Of a stretch of DNA of 5,139 bases, positions 1 through 5,139 are shown one piece after another. Under the pieces are notes generated by a model. It did not search any database, was not told the origin of the DNA, and was given only the letters and a program-made list of their open reading frames with translations. The DNA lies in assembly GCA_015494005.1 (NCBI GenBank), contig WGCB01000047.1:1-5139 (forward strand), written 5' to 3'. The position numbers and the translations under genes were made by a program. This DNA is from Caldilineaceae bacterium. Its GTDB lineage: Bacteria; Chloroflexota; Anaerolineae; Caldilineales; Caldilineaceae. The stretch's first letter is position 1; each line of letters opens with the position of its first letter.

Positions 1-1
1 C

Positions 2-607
2 CTGATGAACGCCCAGATCCCCCTGGTGACCGTGGACCGACGCATCCGGGACATGGATGTGGACACGGTGTTGGTGGATAACGTGGGCGCTACCCGGGAG
101 CTGGTGGGTCACCTGGTGGAGGACGGCCATCGCCGCATCGGGGCGGTCCTGCCCATTGCCGCCATCACCAGCGGCCGGGAGCGACTCCAGGGCTACGAGC
201 GGGCCCTGGCCGACCACGATCTGCCCCTGGACACGGCCCTGATCCGCACCGGCGTGCCCAAGGAGTCGGTGGGCTACCAGCTCACCATGGAGCTGCTGGA
301 GCTGGAACGCCCCCCCACAGCCCTCTTCACGGGCAACAACCTGCTGAGCCTGGGCGCGCTGCGGGCCATCCGGGACAAGGGGCTGACCATCCCGGACGAC
401 ATCGCCCTGGTGGCCTTCGACGAGATGGAGTGGATGTCCCTGATCACGCCTCGCCTGACCGTGGCGGCCCAGCCCACCTACGAGCTGGGGCGCACCGCGG
501 CGGAGCTCCTGATGCAGCGCATCGAGAAGCCCAACCACCCCACCCAGGAGGTGATCCTGAAGCCGGAGATCAAGATCCGCCAGTCCTGCGCCCACCATCC
601 GGAATAG
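2..607 (+). CDS. LacI/GalR-family transcriptional repressor, C-terminal ligand-binding part (5' truncated by window)
   Basis: This is the last roughly 200 codons of a LacI-family regulator. The frame is open to the window edge, so the ATG at 5 is internal and not the start. Family members are about 330-350 residues, so about 135 residues, including the N-terminal helix-turn-helix and hinge, lie upstream. Counting from the Met at 5, visible landmarks of the periplasmic-binding-protein-like effector domain are IPLVTVDRR (5-13), the VDNVGATRELVGHLVEDGHRRIG stretch (24-46), the SGRERLQGYERAL stretch (56-68), PTALFTGNN (104-112), then GALRAIRDKGLTIPDDIALVAFDEMEW (117-143) and TPRLTVAAQPTYELG (149-163). 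The usual ND after the TALF strand reads GNN here. The protein should bind a sugar or related effector and repress transcription at operators with a central CG. It lies 207 bp upstream of the sugar-binding protein gene in the same direction, so it is the likely local regulator. The effector is unknown. Confidence 0.93.
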   Translation: MMNAQIPLVTVDRRIRDMDVDTVLVDNVGATRELVGHLVEDGHRRIGAVLPIAAITSGRERLQGYERALADHDLPLDTALIRTGVPKESVGYQLTMELLELERPPTALFTGNNLLSLGALRAIRDKGLTIPDDIALVAFDEMEWMSLITPRLTVAAQPTYELGRTAAELLMQRIEKPNHPTQEVILKPEIKIRQSCAHHPE

Positions 608-703
608 CCCGGCGCTGTCCCTGCAGGTGGACCCCACGGCCCCGCCTGCTCCACAACCCATCCCCCTTGTCGGTGTTCGTGAGACTCCCCCAGTTCGTCT
701 GCC

Positions 704-721
704 AACCTGTGCGAACAGGTT
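704..721. promoter_or_regulatory. candidate LacI-family operator (18-bp dyad, central CG)
   Basis: The sequence AACCTGTGCGAACAGGTT is an even-symmetry palindrome with its axis between 712 and 713. The outer seven bases of each arm match perfectly, the central step is CG, and only the 711/714 pair fails. LacI-family operators are typically 14-20 bp near-palindromes with a central CG that the hinge helices intercalate. It lies 94 bp upstream of the SBP start codon and next to a LacI-type gene, as expected for a local operator. A second dyad, GCGAAC-AG-GTTCGC (711-724), overlaps it and could be an alternative site. The protein that binds is inferred. Confidence 0.5.
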
Positions 722-800
722 CGCCGTGTGAACCGCTGGATGCTCGATAGACCCACCGTTTCGTTCTACCCACCGTTGCTGTCCTCAGTTCCACACTCTC

Positions 801-808
801 AAGGAGGG
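801..808 (+). promoter_or_regulatory. strong Shine-Dalgarno that fixes the SBP start
   Basis: AAGGAGGG lies seven bases before the ATG at 815 but only one base before the in-frame ATG at 809. The spacing therefore selects 815 as the start. It also excludes the upstream in-frame GTG at 728, which would add a non-signal-like N-terminal extension ahead of a good lipoprotein signal peptide. Confidence 0.85.
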
Positions 809-814
809 ATGTCT

Positions 815-2368
815 ATGAACCGGAAACCCCAGATCCTTGTCGCCTTTCTCGTCGTGCTGACGCTGCTCCTGTCAGCCTGTGCGGCCCCGGCGCCGCCAGC
901 CGCGGAAGCCCCAGCGGAAGAGGGGGGCGCTGCCGCGGAAGCCCCGGCCGCCGCGCCGGAAGGCAAGCCCTTCGACGGCGTGGAGGTGAACCTGATCACC
1001 TTCACCGGCCCCCAGATCGCGGAACCTCTGCAGCGCCGAGCCCCGGACTTCCAGGAGCTGACCGGCGCCCAGATCAACGTGATCACCGTCCCCTTCAGTG
1101 ACCTGTACCAGAAGATCCTCACGGACCTGGCCACAGGCACCAACAGCTACGATGCCTTCGTGTTTGCACCCCAGTGGATGGTGGACTACATCGTCCCCGG
1201 CTACCTGGAGGACCTGACCGACCGGGTGGCCAACGACGAGCAGATCCAGTGGGACGACATCGCGCCCTTCTTCCGCAACTTCAGCGCCACCTACAACGGC
1301 CGCATCTACACCATCCCCTTGGATGGCGACTTCCAGATGGCCTACTACCGCACGGACGTGCTGGAGGCGGCTGGCCTGGAGCCTCCCAAGACCTGGGAGG
1401 AGTACCTGGAGGTGGCCAAGGCCGTCCATGGCCAGGACATGAACGGGGACGGCGAGCCGGACTACGGCTCCTGCATCTCCAAGAAGCGGGGCGCCCAGGC
1501 CTACTGGATGGTCTGGTCCTTCGCCGCGGCCTTCCTCCAGAGCCAGGGCACCGGCCAGGGCTCCTTCTTCACCCTGGACGACTTCAAGCCGCTGACCAAC
1601 AACGACGCCTTCGCCAAGGCCCTGGAGCTCTACAAGGCCACCACCGACTACGGCCCGCCGGACGAGCTGAACCTGGACGTGGGCGACACCCGGGGCCTCT
1701 TCACCGCGGGCCGCTGCGCCCTCTCCGTGGACTGGGGTGACATCGGCACCCTGGCCATCGACCCCGAGACCTCCGTGGTCCAGGACAAGGTGGGCGCGGT
1801 GATCCTGCCCGGCACCACCCAGGTCCTGAACCGGGAGACCATGGCCCTGGAGGAGTGCACCGGCGACCTCTGCCCCTACGCGGACGACGGCATCAACCAC
1901 GCGCCCTACGCGGCCTTCGGCGGCTGGTCCGGCGCCATCAACGCGGCCGCGGATCCCACGGTCAAGGATGCGGCCTACGCCTTCCTCTCCTACATGAGCG
2001 CGCCGGAGCAGTCCAACGAGGACGTGACCATCGGCATCACCGGCTTCAACCCCTACCGCATCTCCCAGTTCGAGAACCTGGATCTCTGGATCAAGGCCGG
2101 CATGAGCGAGGAAGCGGCCAAGAACTACCTGGGCGCCATCAAAGCCAGCCTGAACAGCCCCAACATGGTCCTGGATCTGCGCATCCCTCAGAACCAGCGC
2201 TACCAGCAGGTGGTCCTGGACACAGCCGTGGCCCAGTACCTGGCCGGCGAGCTGACCCTGGAAGAGACCATGCAGCAGATCTACGACGGCTGGGAGGAGA
2301 TCACCGAGGAGCTGGGCCGGGAAGAGCAGCGGGCCGCCTACCTGGCTACCCTGAACATCGAGAAGTAG
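815..2368 (+). CDS. ABC transporter sugar-binding lipoprotein (extracellular solute-binding protein family 1)
   Basis: This 517-residue protein captures a carbohydrate outside the membrane and delivers it to the permease pair encoded downstream. The N-terminus is a lipoprotein signal: basic NRK at 2-4, hydrophobic core at 6-19, and lipobox LSAC with Cys22 as the lipidated residue. A disordered Ala/Pro/Glu-rich tether follows to about residue 50. The binding domain then shows family-1 features: FQELTGAQINVITVPFSDLYQKI, YDAFVFAPQW, the interdomain region TYNGRIYTIPLDGDFQMAYYRTDVLEAAGLEPPKTWEEY, and AYAFLSYMSAPEQ. An acidic loop, DMNGDGEPD at 208-216, has the D-x-N-x-DG-x-x-D pattern of a calcium-binding loop. 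Four cysteines remain in the mature chain (220, 301, 348, 353); C348 and C353 form a CTGDLC segment that could be disulfide-bonded. At 517 residues it is longer than the roughly 400-450 typical of MalE-like proteins. The substrate cannot be told from sequence. The first permease gene starts 27 bp downstream, indicating one operon. Confidence 0.95.
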   Translation: MNRKPQILVAFLVVLTLLLSACAAPAPPAAEAPAEEGGAAAEAPAAAPEGKPFDGVEVNLITFTGPQIAEPLQRRAPDFQELTGAQINVITVPFSDLYQKILTDLATGTNSYDAFVFAPQWMVDYIVPGYLEDLTDRVANDEQIQWDDIAPFFRNFSATYNGRIYTIPLDGDFQMAYYRTDVLEAAGLEPPKTWEEYLEVAKAVHGQDMNGDGEPDYGSCISKKRGAQAYWMVWSFAAAFLQSQGTGQGSFFTLDDFKPLTNNDAFAKALELYKATTDYGPPDELNLDVGDTRGLFTAGRCALSVDWGDIGTLAIDPETSVVQDKVGAVILPGTTQVLNRETMALEECTGDLCPYADDGINHAPYAAFGGWSGAINAAADPTVKDAAYAFLSYMSAPEQSNEDVTIGITGFNPYRISQFENLDLWIKAGMSEEAAKNYLGAIKASLNSPNMVLDLRIPQNQRYQQVVLDTAVAQYLAGELTLEETMQQIYDGWEEITEELGREEQRAAYLATLNIEK

Positions 2369-2395
2369 GCCCAGAAGGACTCTGACCACCTTCGT

Positions 2396-3577
2396 GTGAG
2401 CGATTCCATGCAAGAAGTGGACTCCAAGGCCCGGGACTCGGCTGCCCTCCAGTCGGGTCCCGGGGCCCTGCCCCGACTATCAGTGGGACGACGGCTGGCC
2501 GACCGGCTGGAGCGCGCCGCGGGCAGCGTCTTCATCTGGCCTGCGGTCTCCGTGGTGCTCCTGTTGGCCGTCTTCCCCCTGATCCTCTCCCTCTATCTTT
2601 CCCTGTCCCGGTTCAAGTTCGTCCGGGGCGGCTTCGAGATCAAGTTCGTTGGCCTGGCCAACTACCGCAAGCTGTTGGTGGGCAGCGAGCAGAAGCACTT
2701 CCTGGGCGTCTTCACGGATCCGGCCTGGCTGGGCTGGCTGGCGCTGATCCTGGTGGCCGGGGGGCTGCTCTTCTTCCTGTTCCGCTACATCCGCCGGCCC
2801 GACGCCTCTTTCCTGGGCCTTTTCTGGCGAGCCGTGGCCTCGGCCATTCTCATCGCCCTGATCTGGCTTGCCGTCATCACCCTGAGCCCGGGCGGACGTC
2901 CTGGGACCACGGTGGTCACTCTGTTCTACGTGTTTGCCGGCCTCTTCCTCCAGTACGTCCTGGGCCTGAGCCTGGCCCTGCTCACCACCCAGCCCCTGGC
3001 TGGGCGGCGCTTCTTCCGGGTGATCTTCCTGCTGCCCATGATGATCACCCCGGTGGGCGTGGCCTACATGTTCCGCATGCTCACGGACACGGGCAAGGGG
3101 CCCTTCAAGCCCATCTGGATCGCCCTGGGCCTGACCGACTTCTCCTGGGTCAACGACCCCTGGGGGGCTCGGATGGCCGTGCTCATCGGCGATGTCTGGC
3201 AGTGGACGCCCTTCATGTTCATCGTGCTCCTGGCCGCGCTGGAGGGCCAGTCCATGGAGCAGGTGGAGGCAGCCCTGGTGGATGGGGCCAACCGCTGGCA
3301 GATCTTCCGCTACATCACCTTCCCCCAGATCCTGCCGGTGAGCACCACGGTGATCCTCATCCGCATGATCGAGGCCTTCAAGATCATCGACCTGCCCAAC
3401 GTGCTCACCAACGGCGGCCCGGGCACGGCCACCGAATCCCTGACCCTGCACGCCTTCATCGCCTGGCGCACCCTGGATCTGGGCGGGTCCGCGGCCATCG
3501 CCTACATGCTCCTGCTCCTGGTGACGGTCATCTCCCTGAGCTACGTCTCCTTCGTCCGGGGCGGGGTGGCGGATTGA
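2396..3577 (+). CDS. carbohydrate ABC transporter permease, MalF-type, with extra hydrophobic pair
   Basis: This 393-residue inner-membrane protein forms half of the translocation channel. Likely membrane segments are 44-70, 111-131, 143-163, 171-197, 204-226, 260-283, 312-331 and 365-388. The cytoplasmic EAA loop that docks onto the ATPase is clear: EAALVDGANRWQIFRYITFP (291-310). The MalF-type signature NVLTNGGPGTATES (335-348) follows. Common family members of about 290-320 residues pass from a GLANYRKLL-like motif (here 87-94) straight into the second core helix. Here about 70 residues with two more hydrophobic segments (111-131, 143-163) come between. The N-terminal 40 residues are hydrophilic and probably cytoplasmic. 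The start is uncertain: GTG at 2396 gives 393 residues and ATG at 2408 gives 389. AAGGA at 2375 is rather far from either, so no ribosome site decides it. Spacing to the SBP gene is 27 bp. Confidence 0.94.
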   Translation: MSDSMQEVDSKARDSAALQSGPGALPRLSVGRRLADRLERAAGSVFIWPAVSVVLLLAVFPLILSLYLSLSRFKFVRGGFEIKFVGLANYRKLLVGSEQKHFLGVFTDPAWLGWLALILVAGGLLFFLFRYIRRPDASFLGLFWRAVASAILIALIWLAVITLSPGGRPGTTVVTLFYVFAGLFLQYVLGLSLALLTTQPLAGRRFFRVIFLLPMMITPVGVAYMFRMLTDTGKGPFKPIWIALGLTDFSWVNDPWGARMAVLIGDVWQWTPFMFIVLLAALEGQSMEQVEAALVDGANRWQIFRYITFPQILPVSTTVILIRMIEAFKIIDLPNVLTNGGPGTATESLTLHAFIAWRTLDLGGSAAIAYMLLLLVTVISLSYVSFVRGGVAD

Positions 3578-3633
3578 TGGGAGACATTGGTAGCGTAACC
3601 GAGAAGGTTTCAAGATCGAAGGTCGAAGATTGA
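3577..3633 (+). other. 18-codon reading frame overlapping the permease 1 stop (TGATG junction)
   Basis: An ATG at 3577 overlaps the TGA stop of the preceding gene and opens an 18-codon frame beginning MGDIGSVTEKVSRSK and ending at a TGA at 3631-3633, inside the AAGATYG repeat. Stop-start overlaps of this kind are the normal translational-coupling arrangement between MalF-type and MalG-type genes. It may be a relic of an older start for the second permease that was separated when repeats entered the junction, or simply chance. I do not claim a functional peptide. Confidence 0.2.
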
Positions 3634-3643
3634 ACGAAGATTG
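3612..3643 (+). repeat. AAGATYG heptamer tandem repeat in the permease-permease gap
   Basis: Three adjoining heptamers AAGATCG, AAGGTCG and AAGATTG occupy 3612-3632. Four bases (AACG) follow, then a further AAGATTG at 3637-3643. The tract is visibly richer in A and T than the flanking genes. It has the same seven-base period as the GGAAGTT arrays nearby but a different unit. It resembles the short tandemly repeated heptanucleotides known from cyanobacterial intergenic regions. Confidence 0.7.
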
Positions 3644-3700
3644 GGCAGTGAGAGTTGGTATCCAGACAATGGGGTAATCGGTCACCTTACCTCCCCAGAC

Positions 3701-3721
3701 TTCCAACTTCCAACTCCCAAC
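3701..3721 (-). repeat. GTTGGAA/GGAAGTT heptamer array, upstream (inverted) copy
   Basis: Three tandem heptamers TTCCAAC, TTCCAAC and TCCCAAC are followed by a decayed unit at 3722-3728. On the minus strand these read GTTGGGA-GTTGGAA-GTTGGAA, which is the same unit as the array after the second permease gene but in the opposite orientation. An 8-bp inverted match also links AGAGTTGG at 3651-3658 with CCAACTCT at 3717-3724. Confidence 0.8.
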
Positions 3722-3769
3722 TCTTAGCTTTTCCATATCACCTGCCTACCTGCACTGGGATCGACCACC

Positions 3770-4798
3770 ATGTTCCGACGATTCTTCACCAGCAGCTCGC
3801 CACTGCGCCCCTCCCCCTTCTCCGCCACCATCTCCTACCTGCTCCTGGGATTCTGGGGCGTGGTGGTGCTCTTCCCCCTCTACTGGCTGGTGGTCACCTC
3901 CTTCAAGCTGCCCATCCAGGTGAACGAAGGCCCCTTCTACATCCCCTTCGTGGACTACCAGCCTTCGCTCCATGCCTGGCGCTACATCTTCGTGGACGTG
4001 CGCAACGACACCATTCGACCTTATGTCAACACCGTGGTGGTGGCCCTGGTCAGCTCCACCCTTTCCCTGCTCCTGGGCACCGCCGCCGCCTACGGCCTGA
4101 CCCGCTTCACCTACCGGCCCCGGCTGGGCTCGGTGGCCGCGGTCATCGGCTGGATCGGCCTGGCCATCTTCGCCATCGTCCTGGGGGTGCCCTGGCGCCT
4201 GGCGGTGATCCTGGGCGTGGTCATGGCCGTGCTCACCGTGCGGGTGGCCAACCGACGCTTCCGCCGCTCCCTGGGGAACCGGGACGTGGCCTTCTGGCTC
4301 ATCTCCCAGCGCATCCTGCCGCCGGTGGCCGTGGTCATCCCCATCTACGTGCTCTTCCAGCAGCTTCACCTGCTGGACACCCGCACCGCGCTCATCATCA
4401 CCTACACGGCCACCAATTTGCCCATCGTGGTCTGGCTCATGCGGGACTACTTCCAGAACATCCCCATCGAGCTGGAGGAGTGCGCCGCCATCGACGGGGC
4501 CGGGCGCTATCGCATCTTCTGGTCCATCATCCTGCCCCTGGCCATCCCCGGGCTGGTGGCCACCTTCCTGTTCGTCCTGGTCTTCGCCTGGAACGAGTAC
4601 CTGCTGGCCCTCTTCCTCTCCGGGGCCAAGTCCCAGACCATGCCCCTGCTGGTGGCTGCGCAGAACGCCACCCGAGGCCCCCAGTGGTGGTACATGTCCG
4701 TGCTCATCCTCATCATGATCCTGCCTGTCATCATCATGGCCATCATCCTGGAGCAGTACATCGCCCGGGGCCTACTGGTGGGCGCGGTCAAGGGGTAA
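3770..4798 (+). CDS. carbohydrate ABC transporter permease, MalG-type, with extra hydrophobic pair
   Basis: This 342-residue inner-membrane protein is the second half of the channel. Core membrane segments are at about 20-43, 84-112, 175-198, 205-225, 258-281 and 308-331. Family marks include PLYWLVVTSFK (36-46), YVNTVVVAL (85-93), AAAYGLTRF (105-113), RILPPVAVVIPIYVLF (181-196), the EAA loop EECAAIDGAGRYRIFWSIILP (236-256), FAWNEYLLAL (272-281) and the ending ARGLLVGAVKG. The EAA triplet reads E-C-A here. Typical members are about 270-300 residues. The surplus is a block at about 117-165 with two hydrophobic stretches (119-140, 143-160) ending in a basic segment NRRFRR, set between the second and third core helices. 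The ATG at 3770 has only a weak GGGA (3757-3760) before it. The frame upstream meets a TAG at 3725 with no better start. The gene sits 192 bp after the first permease gene, which is unusually far for this pair. Confidence 0.95.
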   Translation: MFRRFFTSSSPLRPSPFSATISYLLLGFWGVVVLFPLYWLVVTSFKLPIQVNEGPFYIPFVDYQPSLHAWRYIFVDVRNDTIRPYVNTVVVALVSSTLSLLLGTAAAYGLTRFTYRPRLGSVAAVIGWIGLAIFAIVLGVPWRLAVILGVVMAVLTVRVANRRFRRSLGNRDVAFWLISQRILPPVAVVIPIYVLFQQLHLLDTRTALIITYTATNLPIVVWLMRDYFQNIPIELEECAAIDGAGRYRIFWSIILPLAIPGLVATFLFVLVFAWNEYLLALFLSGAKSQTMPLLVAAQNATRGPQWWYMSVLILIMILPVIIMAIILEQYIARGLLVGAVKG

Positions 4799-4802
4799 GG
4801 AC

Positions 4803-4854
4803 GGGAGTAGGAAGTTGGAAGTTGGGAGCTGGAAGTTGGAAGTTGGTTGGAGTT
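4803..4854 (+). repeat. GGAAGTT heptamer array, downstream copy
   Basis: Six tandem heptamers run from 4803 to 4844: GGGAGTA, GGAAGTT, GGAAGTT, GGGAGCT, GGAAGTT and GGAAGTT. Decayed units GGTT and GGAGTT follow to 4854. The array begins four bases after the stop of the second permease gene. It is the same unit as the minus-strand array at 3701-3721, so the two arrays bracket that gene as an inverted pair. Confidence 0.88.
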
Positions 4855-4973
4855 TCCCTTCTCCAAGAGCTGAGGAGAGCCAACACACAACCAGACGGAG
4901 GAAATCGAGACACGGGGTGCTTTCGGCCGCTCCACTTCCCCTCTTCAGTCGCTGAGCCGTCACGCACCTAGTG

Positions 4974-5069
4974 TCTTGCCACGCCTGAAATGATGGGTAA
5001 GTTTGTAGTAACGGCTTTAGCCGTGCTGCCGCTGAAGCGGCTACTACCATCACTTCAGGCGTGACAAGG
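4974..5069. repeat. cloverleaf-forming REP/MITE-like palindromic element
   Basis: Outer arms of 23 bases (4974-4996 and 5047-5069) are inverted repeats: over 4975-4996 against 5047-5068, 20 of 22 positions pair, and the outermost position is T/G. Inside, GTAGTA (5005-5010) matches TACTAC (5042-5047). Within that stem lie two perfect six-base hairpins with two-base loops: ACGGCT-TT-AGCCGT (5011-5024) and GCCGCT-GA-AGCGGC (5028-5041). The whole can fold as a four-way junction with an 8-base bulge (4997-5004) on the left side. It has no coding capacity. The architecture suggests a non-autonomous mobile repeat moved by a transposase acting in trans. A role in transcript termination or 3'-end protection for the operon is possible. 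No clear target-site duplication is seen. Confidence 0.8.
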
Positions 5070-5139
5070 CGCTGGTCTCTCTTCTTGATCCTCAAAGCGC
5101 CCAACGTCCGAGCCCGAAACTCCCCCTCACCCCGTCACC

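Larger units (their letters stand above)
608..814 (+). promoter_or_regulatory. regulatory gap between repressor and transporter operon
   Basis: This 207-bp non-coding stretch probably holds the promoter of the transporter genes. It has a cluster of GTTCG/CGAAC half-sites: GTTCGT at 675 and 693, GCGAAC at 711 and GTTCGC at 719. A GTTC...GAAC pair also spans 719-733. I could not find a convincing -35/-10 pair with normal spacing; GATAGA at 746-751 is only a weak -10 candidate. No T-rich intrinsic terminator for the repressor gene is visible, so read-through from the repressor is possible. Confidence 0.55.
4799..5139. other. non-coding, repeat-bearing tail of the window
   Basis: I see no credible gene in these 341 bases. 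They hold the GGAAGTT array (4803-4854), a featureless stretch of about 115 bases (4855-4970), the cloverleaf repeat (4974-5069), and 70 final bases with nothing recognisable. No classic hairpin-plus-T-run terminator follows the operon. The operon could continue with another gene beyond the window or end here. Confidence 0.7.

Noticed and set aside
608..660. Intrinsic terminator after the repressor gene
   Set aside because: Only weak symmetry around CCTGCAGG at 619-626 and no following T-run.
712..723. CGAAC-AG-GTTCG as a LexA/SOS box
   Set aside because: The half-sites resemble the Gram-positive-type LexA box, but the two-base spacer is shorter than the four bases that site requires, and the next gene is a sugar transporter.
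728..814. GTG at 728 as start of the SBP, adding 29 residues
   Set aside because: The AAGGAGGG site is placed for the ATG at 815, and the extension would bury the lipoprotein signal peptide inside the protein.
872..2413. Long minus-strand open frame of 513 codons opposite the SBP gene
   Set aside because: It is a shadow produced by GC-biased third positions of the sense gene; its translation is low-complexity Gly/Val/His-rich and matches no family I recognise, while the sense strand encodes a clear SBP with lipobox and ribosome site.
2480..3736. Minus-strand open frame of 418 codons opposite permease 1
   Set aside because: Low-complexity, His/Glu/Gln/Gly-rich translation typical of an antisense shadow; the sense strand has all permease motifs.
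4803..4854. Heptamer array as a CRISPR
   Set aside because: Units are seven bases and contiguous, with no spacers and no cas genes.
3655..4971. Plus-strand 438-codon frame overlapping permease 2
   Set aside because: Out-of-frame Pro/His/Gly-rich translation crossing both heptamer arrays; the MalG-type frame at 3770-4798 is the real gene.
4772..5104. Minus-strand 110-codon frame covering the downstream repeats
   Set aside because: It begins with TTG, runs through the cloverleaf and heptamer repeats and overlaps the end of permease 2; its frame is explained by repeat sequence with no family resemblance.

Overview
The window holds a GC-rich bacterial carbohydrate-uptake operon, read entirely on the + strand. 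In order it contains the 3' end of a LacI-family repressor gene (to 607), a regulatory gap, a lipoprotein sugar-binding protein (815-2368), and two membrane permeases of the MalF type (2396-3577) and MalG type (3770-4798). The last 340 bases are non-coding and rich in repeats. No ATPase gene is present, so the importer must use one encoded elsewhere, as many sugar importers of this class do with a shared MsmK/MalK-type ATPase.

The organism is probably a member of the Chloroflexota, perhaps Caldilineae or Anaerolineae. This is an inference from protein style (the Ala/Pro/Glu-rich linker after the lipobox, and the FDEMEW-type LacI C-terminus), high coding GC, and intergenic heptamer and cloverleaf repeats. 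No taxonomic marker is present, so it is not proven.

Region 608-814 separates the repressor from the transport genes. It carries an 18-bp dyad with a central CG (704-721), which fits the operator architecture of the LacI family, and a strong Shine-Dalgarno at 801-808. The simplest reading is that the repressor controls the transport genes: sugar binds the repressor, the operator is released, the lipoprotein captures the sugar outside the membrane, and the two permeases carry it in.

Two things are unusual. Each permease appears to carry an extra pair of hydrophobic segments not found in the standard six-helix MalF/MalG-like core, at different places in the two proteins. Also, the usually tight junction between the permease genes is opened to 192 bp by AT-richer heptamer repeats, and the second permease gene is bracketed by copies of the same GGAAGTT heptamer family in opposite orientations. 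Past the operon, a roughly 96-bp element at 4974-5069 can fold into a cloverleaf: a long outer stem, a short inner stem and two perfect hairpins. It looks like a REP- or MITE-type mobile repeat.
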